Origin: Hahellaceae bacterium
Lineage (GTDB): Bacteria; Pseudomonadota; Gammaproteobacteria; Pseudomonadales; Oleiphilaceae
Assembly: GCA_024234575.1 (NCBI GenBank)
Contig: JACKOB010000002.1
Span: 992,001-1,056,000, forward strand
DNA length: 64,000 nucleotides
Direction: 5' to 3'
Both the position numbers and the translations under genes were made by a program. The notes under the pieces were generated by a model. That model was not told the DNA's origin. It made no database searches and saw only the letters and a list, made by a program, of their open reading frames with translations. Numbering within the stretch: position 1 is the stretch's first letter; the number at the start of each line of letters is the position of its first letter. Shown piece by piece: positions 34,119-42,843 of this stretch.

Positions 34119-34952
34119 ATGCCAGATCAACTAAACCAATGGTTACCTTCAGTAAAGCAAATCGCCAAAAAAGCCGGTGCCGCGATTCTTGCCGTTTACA
34201 ATGCTGGCGGTGATATCAAGGTGACGCTAAAAGAAGACGAGTCGCCGGTAACCGTGGCGGATAAGGCTGGCCATGACATTATTATGGCGGAGTTACGTGC
34301 GTTGACGCCGGATATCCCCGTGCTTTCTGAGGAGGGCGTGCTGCCCACGTTTGAGAAAAGAAGCGCCTGGGCGGATTATTGGTTGGTGGATCCGTTGGAT
34401 GGAACCAAAGAGTTTATTAATCGCAACGGTGAGTTTACCGTTAATATCGCCTTAATTCGTGATGGCAAGGCCATACTGGGGGTGGTTTATGTGCCAGTTA
34501 AAGACATTATGTATTGGGCAGCAGAAAGTTACGGTGCCTTTAAAGAATCATCTGGCATGGTGACCCGTTTGTCTGTCAGGCGAGTGCCAAAGGACAATAT
34601 CGCGGTAGTTGCCAGTCGTCGCCATGGTGCGGAAGCGTTAGAGGGGATGCTTGCTCGTCTAGCGGCCCGATTTGGTCGAATCGACCGTGTCAGCATGGGT
34701 AGCTCCCTAAAGATCTGCCTGGTTGCAGAGGGCGTTGCTGACTGGTACCCGCGTCTGGCATTGACATCCGAATGGGATACAGCGGCCGCCCATGCCATCC
34801 TGACTGAAGCGGGTGGGGTGATTGTCGATGCTGAGATGTTTTTACCGCTTAAATATAATCAAAAAGACTCGTTGCTGAATCCCTATTTCCACGTATTTGC
34901 CGATCAGAGCATTAATTGGAAAGCGCTTCTGACGGCAGAGGAATTTTCCTAG
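34119..34952 (+). CDS. cysQ: 3'(2'),5'-bisphosphate nucleotidase CysQ
   Basis: This 277-aa enzyme of the inositol monophosphatase fold should hydrolyse 3'-phosphoadenosine 5'-phosphate, the by-product of sulfate assimilation. Motifs are SPVTVADKAGHDIIM, VLSEEG, the metal site WLVDPLDGTKEFINRNGEFT, and TSEWDTAAAHAILTEAGG near the end. The ATG at 34119 (MPDQLNQWLP) is chosen because upstream in-frame codons encode an unrelated hydrophobic stretch. It is a single gene, convergent with the diguanylate cyclase downstream. Confidence 0.94.
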   Translation: MPDQLNQWLPSVKQIAKKAGAAILAVYNAGGDIKVTLKEDESPVTVADKAGHDIIMAELRALTPDIPVLSEEGVLPTFEKRSAWADYWLVDPLDGTKEFINRNGEFTVNIALIRDGKAILGVVYVPVKDIMYWAAESYGAFKESSGMVTRLSVRRVPKDNIAVVASRRHGAEALEGMLARLAARFGRIDRVSMGSSLKICLVAEGVADWYPRLALTSEWDTAAAHAILTEAGGVIVDAEMFLPLKYNQKDSLLNPYFHVFADQSINWKALLTAEEFS

Positions 34953-34975
34953 CTGTTTAAAGGTAGCATTAAGTT

Positions 34976-36139
34976 CTATTTTTCACTCACCGCTACCCGG
35001 TTGCGACCATTGTTTTTGGCTTCGTAAAGCGCTTCATCGGCAAGATGAAGCATGCTTTCAGGAGTGTCGCAGCGGTTGTTTTCATTACAAAACAAGCCGA
35101 AACTGGCTGTTATCTGTAGCGTTTTACCTGATGAGGTCTCAATCCGTAAGGCTTCTATTTGTGCTCGGCAGCGCTCGGCTAATTGTCGCGCACTGTAGGT
35201 GGTTGTTTCTGGCAGGATAATAAGGAACTCTTCGCCACCATAGCGCCCTATGTGGTCATTCTGTCTGATACTGTTAGCCAGCGACTGGGCGGCGGCTCGC
35301 AGCACCAGGTCACCTGCCGGGTGTCCATGGGTGTCGTTGATGTTTTTAAAGTGGTCCAAATCGACCAGCAGAATGGCTAGTGGCGGGTCGTGCCGACAGC
35401 TTCTGGCGACTTCCTGGTCTAATATCGACATGATGCTGCGACGATTGCTTAGCTGGGTTAATGGGTCGGTCAGGCTAAGGACTCTGATTTCATTTTCACG
35501 TTGACGCCATCGGCTAAGCACGTGATAAGCAACAATCGTCAGCAATAAAAGGTGAGGCGCGGTAAACAAATAAAGGTTGATCAACCAGTACTGACTAATC
35601 GTGCCATCATAGAATTGCAAAGACTTTACAATCGGTGCGTATTGAAAATAGCCAATGGTGCAGGCGTATGAGATGCCTATTTGCGCAACCAGCGAGGTTG
35701 CCAGGGCAATGAAGACGGCTCGGCGGTTAAAAAGAATAAAGCCGACGACTGGTGCACCGGCAATGACGACGCCTGTGGCAATCGACAAATTGCCAATCAG
35801 ATAGCTGCAGTAACTTAATGTCAGTCCATAGTATTGGGCGGCGACATGTTCAAGTAAGGGGTGGTCAGGGTAATGCTTTCGCATGTAAAACCCGGCAAGA
35901 AAAAGAGACAAAGACAGGAATATCAGCAGATTAAATTTGTCTATTTGCCCCGCAATATAGGGGATATCCACGTAAGTGGCGTTTTCTGGCGGGGCAAAAC
36001 CAGACACCTGGTAGTATGCCCAGAGCAGGTACTGACTGTGCATGAGGAAACAGACGCCAAGTAGCAGCGTAGCTTTGGTGGCAGAGTTCCAGTCAAGCGG
36101 ATTCCCAAATTCTTCAACGAGCTTCCTTGTGAGCTGCAA
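34976..36139 (-). CDS. Membrane-anchored diguanylate cyclase
   Basis: This 387-aa protein makes cyclic di-GMP. The N-terminal 205 residues contain about six membrane helices (for instance ATKATLLLGVCFLMHSQYLLW, FVLGNLS-like IGNLSIATGVVIAGAPVVGFI, LLLLTIVAYHVLS), forming a MASE-like sensor. The C-terminal GGDEF domain has DPLTQLSNRRS, LVDLDHFKNINDTHGH and the active site GGEEF near residue 301. An inhibitory site RQND lies five residues before it, so product feedback is expected. Both features indicate an active, feedback-controlled enzyme. The membrane-sensed signal is unknown. It may feed the pilus or biofilm control typical of such bacteria. Confidence 0.93.
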   Translation of the reverse strand: MQLTRKLVEEFGNPLDWNSATKATLLLGVCFLMHSQYLLWAYYQVSGFAPPENATYVDIPYIAGQIDKFNLLIFLSLSLFLAGFYMRKHYPDHPLLEHVAAQYYGLTLSYCSYLIGNLSIATGVVIAGAPVVGFILFNRRAVFIALATSLVAQIGISYACTIGYFQYAPIVKSLQFYDGTISQYWLINLYLFTAPHLLLLTIVAYHVLSRWRQRENEIRVLSLTDPLTQLSNRRSIMSILDQEVARSCRHDPPLAILLVDLDHFKNINDTHGHPAGDLVLRAAAQSLANSIRQNDHIGRYGGEEFLIILPETTTYSARQLAERCRAQIEALRIETSSGKTLQITASFGLFCNENNRCDTPESMLHLADEALYEAKNNGRNRVAVSEK

Positions 36140-36327
36140 GGCTAGTCCTCAGAAAGTTCAGGTAAATCTTCTAATAGCCACATGCCACGACTACTCACGC
36201 CCCTTGGCACTTACGCTATGGGGCAATCGCAGGAAACTTATAACGAATCGATCCGGCTGAGACCTGCTAAGCCGGATATAAGCGCGTTCATAATACCTTT
36301 GCCGGATGTGTTTCGCCGAGGCAGGAT

Positions 36328-36654
36328 TTACTGTTCAACGACTTCTGAAACTTTTCTGCCAGAAATAGTGCATCCAAGACAGCGTACAAATGTTGCTTTT
36401 GCGGGGCCGGTCACCAATACATCTGCAGCTTCGGCCATGTTTCCACCCAAGGCCGAGAATGGCATCGATACAATAAATACGGCTGCGCCAGCAACGGTTG
36501 TGACGAGCAGTGCAGGTCTTGCCACCAGCGCATCACCGGTCATGGCAAGAGCGCTGGGTGTTTCCTGCACAGTGTTGGCATGTCCGATACCGGATAATCC
36601 CAGCAAAACTGCAGTGGTGAATGCCATGAATATGCGGCTGATTTTATGTGCCAT
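36328..36654 (-). CDS. Small exported protein with a CxxC motif
   Basis: This 108-aa protein has a likely signal peptide (MAHKISRIFMAFTTAVLLGLSGI, cleavage after GHA), then a hydrophobic stretch (ALLVTTVAGAAVFIVSMPFSAL) and a C-terminal segment with FVRCLGCTISGR. The membrane helix and CxxC suggest a membrane or periplasmic protein. The start at 36654 is supported by CAGGAGA just upstream; an in-frame extension to 36834 has no ribosome site. I do not recognise a named family with confidence, though similar short proteins are common in Pseudomonas relatives. Confidence 0.7.
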   Translation of the reverse strand: MAHKISRIFMAFTTAVLLGLSGIGHANTVQETPSALAMTGDALVARPALLVTTVAGAAVFIVSMPFSALGGNMAEAADVLVTGPAKATFVRCLGCTISGRKVSEVVEQ

Positions 36655-36884
36655 TGAATGTCTCCTGAAGCATGTTCTAGTGCCATAATAAAGCGTTTTC
36701 AATACTCGGATAGTCATAACTATTAAGTGGTGATAGTAATAACTATAACAGCTATCTTGGTGCTGTCTAAGAATTGGCTGGATGAGCATCACATTTCTTG
36801 ATTTTAGATCATTTTTGGAAAACCGCGCTAACACATTGAAAAGAATTATTCTTGCTGGTTCATTTCAACGCATGCCTTGTTGTC

Positions 36885-37700
36885 TTAGCGCTGGCAAAGT
36901 GGGCAAAAGTAAGTTGCTCGGCCTGACTGTTTGATCACTTTGATTGGTGCCTGACAATGGCTGCATTTTTGTGTGGCTTTACCATAAACCGCCAGCTGCT
37001 GTTTGAAGTAGCCCGGAGCGCCGTCACTGTTGACGAAATCACGCAGGGTGGTTCCACCTTGCTCAATAGATTGCGCTAAAACCTGCTTGATACTCGCAAC
37101 CAGCCGACCAAGTCTCTCGCGGGATATTTTCCCCGCCGCGGTGGTTGGGCGGATGCCTGCCATAAAAAGCGCTTCACTGGCATAAATGTTGCCGACACCG
37201 ACTACCATTGCGCTGTTCATAATAAATGTTTTGATATTGGTCGAGCGTTTGCGAGAGATATCGAACAAGTAGTCCTGATTAAATGACTCGGCAAGTGGTT
37301 CGGGGCCCAGACTGGCGATAAGCGGATGAAGTTCGGGGCAGTCACCGGTAAAAAGAATTGCCCCAAAACGGCGGGGGTCGTGATATCGGAGTGTTTTATC
37401 ATCGCTAAAACCAAAATCAACATGATCGTGCTTTTTAACCGGTGTGGCGCCCGAAACGATACGCATACTTCCAGACATGCCCAGGTGTCCGATAATGGTT
37501 CCTGACTGAAAGCGGAAAAGCAGATACTTAGCGCGGCGCTCAATATCGAGCAAGGTTTCCCCCTCTAAAGCTTGCAGTTGCTCCGTTGGAATAGGCCAGC
37601 GAAGCTGAGCGCGGCGAAAGGTGAAGTTGATCAGCTTGCGGCCAACTAGATGCGGGGAAAGACCGCGTCGGGTAGTCTCAACTTCTGGCAGTTCTGGCAA
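36885..37700 (-). CDS. mutM: Formamidopyrimidine-DNA glycosylase
   Basis: This 271-aa base-excision repair enzyme removes 8-oxoguanine and cuts the abasic site. The catalytic N-terminus MPELPEVETTRRGL (Pro2 after Met removal, Glu3) is intact, with the conserved Lys in ERRAKYLLF, the helix-two-turn-helix MVVGVGNIYASEALFMAGI, and the zinc finger with CSHC and CPLC pairs (C-terminus). Length is normal. Confidence 0.97.
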   Translation of the reverse strand: MPELPEVETTRRGLSPHLVGRKLINFTFRRAQLRWPIPTEQLQALEGETLLDIERRAKYLLFRFQSGTIIGHLGMSGSMRIVSGATPVKKHDHVDFGFSDDKTLRYHDPRRFGAILFTGDCPELHPLIASLGPEPLAESFNQDYLFDISRKRSTNIKTFIMNSAMVVGVGNIYASEALFMAGIRPTTAAGKISRERLGRLVASIKQVLAQSIEQGGTTLRDFVNSDGAPGYFKQQLAVYGKATQKCSHCQAPIKVIKQSGRATYFCPLCQR

Positions 37701-37790
37701 GATTAGGGGTCTCCGATAGTGGTTGCATGTGTCTGGCGATGGGCAGCCGAAGCAGTGGGCGTTATAATCAGCTTATTTTAACGAGAGTAT

Positions 37791-39836
37791 GTGGCAACTA
37801 CCATGGCAGAGCCAGCGAACCAAGTCATCCTGGGAATTGATACCGGCGGCACCTTCACGGACTTTGTATTATATCGACAACAGCGAATGGTAATTCATAA
37901 AGTGCTTTCGACGCCCGATAATCCGTCCGTGGCAATATTGCAGGGTATCAAGGACTTACTGGGGGATACTATATCAACCGATTTGGTTATCGTGCATGGC
38001 AGCACAGTTGCAACTAACGCGGCACTCGAGCGTAAAGGCGTCAAGACGGTGTATGTTGCGAACAAGGGGTTTAAGGACTTGTTGACGATAGGTCGTCAGG
38101 CAAGAAAAGAGCTGTACAATCTCCTGGCAGAAGTTGAAGAACCACCCGTTCCGGAAGCTCTTTGTTTAGAGGTTGACTGTCGGCGCGATGCCGCAGGCGA
38201 ACTGTTAACGGCCCTTACTGATGCAGAGATATCGTCCTTGCTCGATCAAGTCGCGAAGCTAAAGCCTGAAGCAATCGCCATAAATCTGCTGTTTTCATAT
38301 AAGAACGATGATGAAGAGCGGCGCTTGGAAAATGCGCTGAAGCCTCATTACTTTGTTTCCCGCTCATCTTTCGTGCTGCCCGAATATAAAGAATATGAGC
38401 GTGGCATGGCAACCTGGTTAAACGCCTGGTTAGGGCCGTTGGTCGAGCGCTACCTAAGCGCTCTGGCAGAGAAACTTGGTAGTACTCCGGTATCGGTAAT
38501 GCAGTCATCTGGTGGAACGATCAGTCTGGATCAGGCGGCACAAAGGGCGGTAAATCTGATGTTGTCCGGACCTGCAGGTGGCCTCGCTGCTGCGCGCTTT
38601 ATTGGTGCCGTGGCGGGCTGCCCTCGATTAATGACCTTTGACATGGGAGGAACCTCAAGTGATGTGGCGTTAATTGATGGTGCCATTCAGCTAACCAACG
38701 AAGGAAGCATTGGGCCTTACCCTGTCGCTGTGCCGATGGTCGATATGCATACCATTGGTGCTGGTGGCGGGTCTATTGTCTGGATTGATGAGGGGGGGAT
38801 GTTGCAAGTGGGGCCGCAGTCCGCGGGCGCAGTGCCAGGCCCTGCCTGTTACGGCAAAGGTGGCATGCAGGCGACGGTTACAGATGCCAATCTAATACTG
38901 GGAAGGTTGCTGCCAGAGGCTTTTCTGGGAGGCGCAATGCACCTTGACGTCTCCGCAGCAAAAGTCGCGTTGCAGAGTATCGCTGACGCGATGGGCGTAT
39001 CTTTGCAGGAGGCTGCGGAAGGCGTTATTGATCTGGCAAATGAGCACATGGCTCGTGCTCTGCGGACAATTTCAGTGCAGCGTGGTTACAATCCGGCAGA
39101 GTTTGTACTCTGTGCTTTTGGCGGTGCTGGTGGGTTGCATGTGTGCGCACTGGCAGAGGCGATGGATATCTCCTCAGCAATTGTGCCGGTGCATGGGGGT
39201 GTTTTGTCTGCGCTGGGGATGGTTGTTGCGCCCAGAGAGCGCCAGTTTACGCACACACTTAATGTTTTTTTGCAGAAACTTACCAGCGCGGAAATGGTTA
39301 CTTATTGTGATGAACTGATACGGCGTGGCGTTACCGAATTGGTTCATGAGGGAGCCAGAAACGACGAGATTAAGCTAAAGTTGTCGCTGGATTGCCGATA
39401 TATCGGGCAGTCATTTACGCTCAATCTAACTGTCTACGAGAGCTTCGCGAAGGGGTGGTCAGAAGGTATTGCTGGGTTTGATTTATCTTGTCTGTCGGAC
39501 CGCTTTCACAAATTGCATAAAGACAGATATGGTCATCGCATGCCGTTGGCCGTTGAGTTAGTGAATATCAGAGTGTCGACCTATACTGAAGCGATTGAAA
39601 TCTCTTTACCTTCGGTCAATAACAATGCAGACAGCGTGAGAGACACCTGTATTACTGACCCAGGATCAGGTGTGTTACAGCGCGACACTATGCAGCAAGG
39701 TAGTGATTATTTTGGGCCGCTACTGGTAACGGATGCCGTATCCACTATTTATGTTTCGCCCGACTGGCGGGTGCAACGTGATGCGTTCAATAATCTTTTA
39801 TTAAACCGGCTTCGGGAGCCACAGGTAAATGAATGA
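37791..39836 (+). CDS. Hydantoinase/oxoprolinase A-type protein
   Basis: This 681-aa protein belongs to the HyuA family of ATP-dependent hydrolases of hydantoins or 5-oxoproline. The actin-like N-terminus has GIDTGGTFTDFVLY; later come VHGSTVATNAALERKG, LMLSGPAGGLAAARFIGA, FDMGGTSSDVALIDG and GAGGGSIVWIDEGG. These are all the usual nucleotide-site landmarks. The HyuB partner that normally follows is absent, and the next gene, a diguanylate cyclase, overlaps its end by 8 bases. The substrate cannot be told. The start could be the GTG at 37791 or the ATG at 37803 (MAEPANQ); the region before GIDTGG is short either way. Confidence 0.85.
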   Translation: MATTMAEPANQVILGIDTGGTFTDFVLYRQQRMVIHKVLSTPDNPSVAILQGIKDLLGDTISTDLVIVHGSTVATNAALERKGVKTVYVANKGFKDLLTIGRQARKELYNLLAEVEEPPVPEALCLEVDCRRDAAGELLTALTDAEISSLLDQVAKLKPEAIAINLLFSYKNDDEERRLENALKPHYFVSRSSFVLPEYKEYERGMATWLNAWLGPLVERYLSALAEKLGSTPVSVMQSSGGTISLDQAAQRAVNLMLSGPAGGLAAARFIGAVAGCPRLMTFDMGGTSSDVALIDGAIQLTNEGSIGPYPVAVPMVDMHTIGAGGGSIVWIDEGGMLQVGPQSAGAVPGPACYGKGGMQATVTDANLILGRLLPEAFLGGAMHLDVSAAKVALQSIADAMGVSLQEAAEGVIDLANEHMARALRTISVQRGYNPAEFVLCAFGGAGGLHVCALAEAMDISSAIVPVHGGVLSALGMVVAPRERQFTHTLNVFLQKLTSAEMVTYCDELIRRGVTELVHEGARNDEIKLKLSLDCRYIGQSFTLNLTVYESFAKGWSEGIAGFDLSCLSDRFHKLHKDRYGHRMPLAVELVNIRVSTYTEAIEISLPSVNNNADSVRDTCITDPGSGVLQRDTMQQGSDYFGPLLVTDAVSTIYVSPDWRVQRDAFNNLLLNRLREPQVNE

Positions 39837-40683
39837 GTTAGAAGTCGAGCACTGTGTTCAATTAACCGCTAACGAAACCGCAACCAGCTTAATCAACGAA
39901 TGCTGTCACTTGATTAGTGCTTTGGTGCAGGCCACCTCAGTTACTTTTATGCCAGCCGATGATGCTGTCTCTGCAGAGCAGCCTGGCGTGACAACATTTG
40001 ATGTAGCTAAAGAAAACATTGTATTCGGTAGAATGATTGTAGAAGCCCCGCATGATGTCAGTACTCGAAAATCACAGATTTATCCTGTAACTGCGCTATT
40101 AGCAAATCAGTTGACGCTGTTAAATCGCTGTGCCCGCGATCTTCTCACGGGGCTCTACAATCGACAGGCCCTGGATGATCGGCTAAAAGAGATTTTCACT
40201 CACACCGAACAGCACGATAAGCGGCGTGTCATCCATCAACGCGTGCTTGCGGTAATTGATATTGACCACTTCAAAAAGATCAATGACACCTTCGGTCATC
40301 TCTATGGTGACGAGATTCTCGTTTTATTTTCTGGCCTGCTAAAAGAGACCTTTCGCGCTGAAGACTGGTTGTTCCGATACGGTGGTGATGAGTTTGTCAT
40401 CATCATGAATGACACATCTGTCAGTGACGCAAAAGCGGTAATCGAACGGTTGCAACAGCGTGTTTCGGGCTTCAAGTTTCCTGCTGTCGAGAAGGTAACG
40501 TTGTCTATTGGCTATACCCTGATTGATCAAAAGGCTGGTATAGGTGAAGTGTTTGACCGAGCCGATCATGCGCTTTACTGGATTAAAAAGCAGGGTAGAA
40601 ATGGCGCTTGCTCGTATGAGGCGTTGGCTGAGCAGGGGGACGGTAAGCAAAGTGCCTATGATGGCGGTGTTGAGTTGTTTTAA
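39829..40683 (+). CDS. Soluble diguanylate cyclase
   Basis: This 284-aa protein has no membrane helix. The first 105 residues look like a short GAF-like sensor (ISALVQATSVTFMP, NIVFGRMIVEAP, LTLLNRCARDLL). The GGDEF domain follows with TGLYNRQALDDR, VIDIDHFKKINDTFGH and the active site YGGDEF at about residue 185. An inhibitory RxxD (RAED) lies five residues upstream. It should therefore be an active, feedback-controlled cyclic di-GMP synthase. Its ATG lies inside the end of hyuA (8-base overlap), so the two are likely translated together, although a functional link is unclear. Confidence 0.92.
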   Translation: MNELEVEHCVQLTANETATSLINECCHLISALVQATSVTFMPADDAVSAEQPGVTTFDVAKENIVFGRMIVEAPHDVSTRKSQIYPVTALLANQLTLLNRCARDLLTGLYNRQALDDRLKEIFTHTEQHDKRRVIHQRVLAVIDIDHFKKINDTFGHLYGDEILVLFSGLLKETFRAEDWLFRYGGDEFVIIMNDTSVSDAKAVIERLQQRVSGFKFPAVEKVTLSIGYTLIDQKAGIGEVFDRADHALYWIKKQGRNGACSYEALAEQGDGKQSAYDGGVELF

Positions 40684-41318
40684 CTTGCGCTGTTTTTTGC
40701 GTGTCGTCGGAAAAGGCGATAAATAACCTGCCCGGCCTGCTTTTGTTTGATTTCTTCCCAGTTTTCGGGGGTGTCGAGTTTCGTCAGTTCCGCTTCAGAC
40801 TCGATATAAATGAGAGCGCTCTCACCCAGCCAGTGTTGGCTTTCGAGCAGGGTCATCATCGGCGCTAGCAATCCTTGACGAAATGGGGGGTCGGCAAAAA
40901 CGACTTCGTAAGTTTTACCTTTCGGATTGGTTTGCAGAAAGTTCATCACATTAAACTGGAGGACTTCCGTTCTAGCTGAGTGTGGGGTAGGCTCGCAACC
41001 GGCATCAAGCAACTTAACGTTTTGTCTTAGTTGCTGGCAGGAACTCGCTGAACTGTCCACAAAGGTCGCCGTTTTTGCGCCTCTTGAAAGCGCTTCGAGG
41101 CCAAGAATGCCGGTTCCTGCAAACAAGTCGAGGCAAGAGCGGGCCTCTATATCAAAACTCAGCCAGTTAAAAAGTGTTTCTCTGACGCGATCAGGCGTTG
41201 GCCGTAGGCCATCCCAGGCGGTAAAGGATATGCGTCTGCTGCGCCAGCTTCCACCAATAATGCGCAGCTGTGAAGTGACTGTTTTTGGCTTGCCAGCGGT
41301 TTTTTTTGCTCTCGACAC
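40680..41318 (-). CDS. rsmD: 16S rRNA (guanine-966-N2)-methyltransferase RsmD
   Basis: This protein methylates G966 of 16S rRNA during 30S assembly. It shows LRIIGGSWRSRRISF, GLRPTPDRVRETLFNWLSF, the SAM site CLDLFAGTGILGLEALSRGA, and the catalytic motif VFADPPF. The GTG at 41318 (VSRAKKTAGK) gives 212 aa and an N-terminus like other RsmD proteins; an ATG at 41402 would add 28 residues with no counterpart and is less likely. It is divergent from ftsY, the conserved gammaproteobacterial arrangement, and overlaps the end of the diguanylate cyclase gene by 4 bases on the opposite strand. Confidence 0.92.
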   Translation of the reverse strand: MSRAKKTAGKPKTVTSQLRIIGGSWRSRRISFTAWDGLRPTPDRVRETLFNWLSFDIEARSCLDLFAGTGILGLEALSRGAKTATFVDSSASSCQQLRQNVKLLDAGCEPTPHSARTEVLQFNVMNFLQTNPKGKTYEVVFADPPFRQGLLAPMMTLLESQHWLGESALIYIESEAELTKLDTPENWEEIKQKQAGQVIYRLFRRHAKNSAS

Positions 41319-41640
41319 GATTGCACTCTTGTATTGACGGATGAGGTGGCGGGTTAGCTCTCTTGGCCAGAAACCAAAAAAGTGTAATGGGTATCTCACC
41401 AACTTGGAATACGTTACTGCAATTTTACCGGGCGCATTGTTACCAAATATGATTTTTGCCGGGTTTGATGTGATTGAGTCTCATCATTTAGCGGAATCTC
41501 TGTATAATGCTTGGCCATTGCGTTAGCAAGTATCCTGCAACCTGGATATTTTCATCAAAACGAAAATGGATTGAGTGTAATCCCTAAACTGACAATCACT
41601 CCCGGAGATTTATCTCCCCCAATTTTAAGTAGACAGTATC
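41319..41640. other. Divergent intergenic region rsmD / ftsY
   Basis: About 320 bases that should carry promoters for both directions. The plus strand has TATAAT at 41503-41508 about 135 bases before the ftsY ATG. Bases 41601-41622 contain GGAGATTTATCTCC, a small palindrome that could form a hairpin in the ftsY leader. No small ORF is supported. Confidence 0.5.
41503..41508 (+). promoter_or_regulatory. Possible -10 box of ftsY-ftsE-ftsX
   Basis: A perfect TATAAT, but no -35 hexamer at the usual distance, so only the -10 is claimed. It is the best candidate start for the ftsYEX operon. Confidence 0.35.
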
Positions 41641-42807
41641 ATGCAAGGAATTGAATTTATATCGATAGGCGTGCTCATACTGCTTGTCGTGCTTTTTGTT
41701 GTTGATATGATTCGCGCCCGGTCTGGCAAGCCCACACCGCAGCCAGTACTGCAGCGAACCTCTCCAGTCAGCTCGGCTCCCGCAGTCTCTTCTGGTGCGG
41801 ATGTGCCGCCCGCGAAAGTTGCAGCAGACGTTAAGGTGCAGGTACCTGACGCTGAGAAACCCGCGCTTGTCGAAGTACCAAGTAAAGAAAACCTCTTTAT
41901 CCGAATGAAGCAGGGGTTAGGTAAAACCCGCTCGAACCTGACTGATACCCTCGCCACCCTGTTTATGGGCAAGAAAGCAATCGACGATGATTTGCTGGAA
42001 GAGATCGAAACAGTGCTGCTCACGTCCGATGTCGGTATGGCCGCCACTACCGAAGTGATCTCCCGCATTACCGAAAAAGTCGCCAGAAAGCAGCTAACGG
42101 ATGCTGATGCGCTTTACAGCTTACTTAAAGAAGAGCTGTGTGAGTTGTTGGCTCCCAGCACGGCAACTCTGGAGATTAAAAAGAGCGAAAACCCCTTTGT
42201 TTTTCTGGTCGTAGGGGTCAATGGTGTAGGCAAAACTACCACTATTGGCAAGCTTGCCAAGAAGTACCAGCAAGAAGGTAAAAAAGTAATGCTCGCTGCT
42301 GGCGACACATTTCGGGCGGCCGCTGTCGAACAATTACAGGTGTGGGGTGAGCGTAATAACGTTCCGGTCGTCGCACAGCATACGGGCGCTGATAGCGCCT
42401 CGGTGATTTTTGATGCGGTACAATCTGCCAAGGCAAAAGGGGTCGATATTGTTATTGCCGATACCGCTGGACGCTTACAAAATAAAGACAACTTGATGGC
42501 AGAGCTTGAAAAAGTTGTTCGGGTAATGCGCAAGCTAGACCCCAAAGCGCCTCACGAGGTGATGTTGGTTCTCGATGCTGGCACTGGCCAGAACGCGTTA
42601 AGTCAGGCGCAGTTATTTAAACAGTGTGTGGGGGTAACTGGTATCACCCTCACCAAGTTAGACGGTACTGCTAAGGGCGGTATAATTTTCGCTATCGCCA
42701 AGCAGCTTGAGTTGCCAATTCGCTTTATCGGCGTTGGTGAACAAATCGATGATTTACGCACGTTTAATTCTCAGGAGTTTGTGGATGCGTTGTTCGACAA
42801 GAGCTAA
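41641..42807 (+). CDS. ftsY: FtsY, signal recognition particle receptor, with membrane anchor
   Basis: This 388-aa GTPase receives SRP-ribosome complexes at the membrane. The NG domain is complete: LLTSDVGMAATTEVI (N domain), G1 VGVNGVGKTTTIGKLA, AAGDTFRAAAVEQL, DTAGRLQNK and TKLDGTAKGG. The N-terminal region is unusual: residues 3-24 (GIEFISIGVLILLVVLFVVDM) form a likely transmembrane helix, followed by a Pro/Ala/Val-rich linker of only about 55 residues, where gammaproteobacterial FtsY usually has a longer acidic A domain and no helix. The ATG at 41641 lacks a strong ribosome site. It leads the ftsY-ftsE-ftsX operon. Confidence 0.96.
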   Translation: MQGIEFISIGVLILLVVLFVVDMIRARSGKPTPQPVLQRTSPVSSAPAVSSGADVPPAKVAADVKVQVPDAEKPALVEVPSKENLFIRMKQGLGKTRSNLTDTLATLFMGKKAIDDDLLEEIETVLLTSDVGMAATTEVISRITEKVARKQLTDADALYSLLKEELCELLAPSTATLEIKKSENPFVFLVVGVNGVGKTTTIGKLAKKYQQEGKKVMLAAGDTFRAAAVEQLQVWGERNNVPVVAQHTGADSASVIFDAVQSAKAKGVDIVIADTAGRLQNKDNLMAELEKVVRVMRKLDPKAPHEVMLVLDAGTGQNALSQAQLFKQCVGVTGITLTKLDGTAKGGIIFAIAKQLELPIRFIGVGEQIDDLRTFNSQEFVDALFDKS

Positions 42808-42843
42808 CGCTAACGAGCTGGCATCTGTCGCGGCGCACAGATC

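Noticed and set aside
36251..36277. Stem ATCCGGCT/AGCCGGAT in the leader of the membrane diguanylate cyclase gene, considered as a cyclic di-GMP riboswitch
   Set aside because: The conserved core of class I or II cyclic di-GMP riboswitches was not found nearby; a single 8-bp stem without a T tract is weak evidence.
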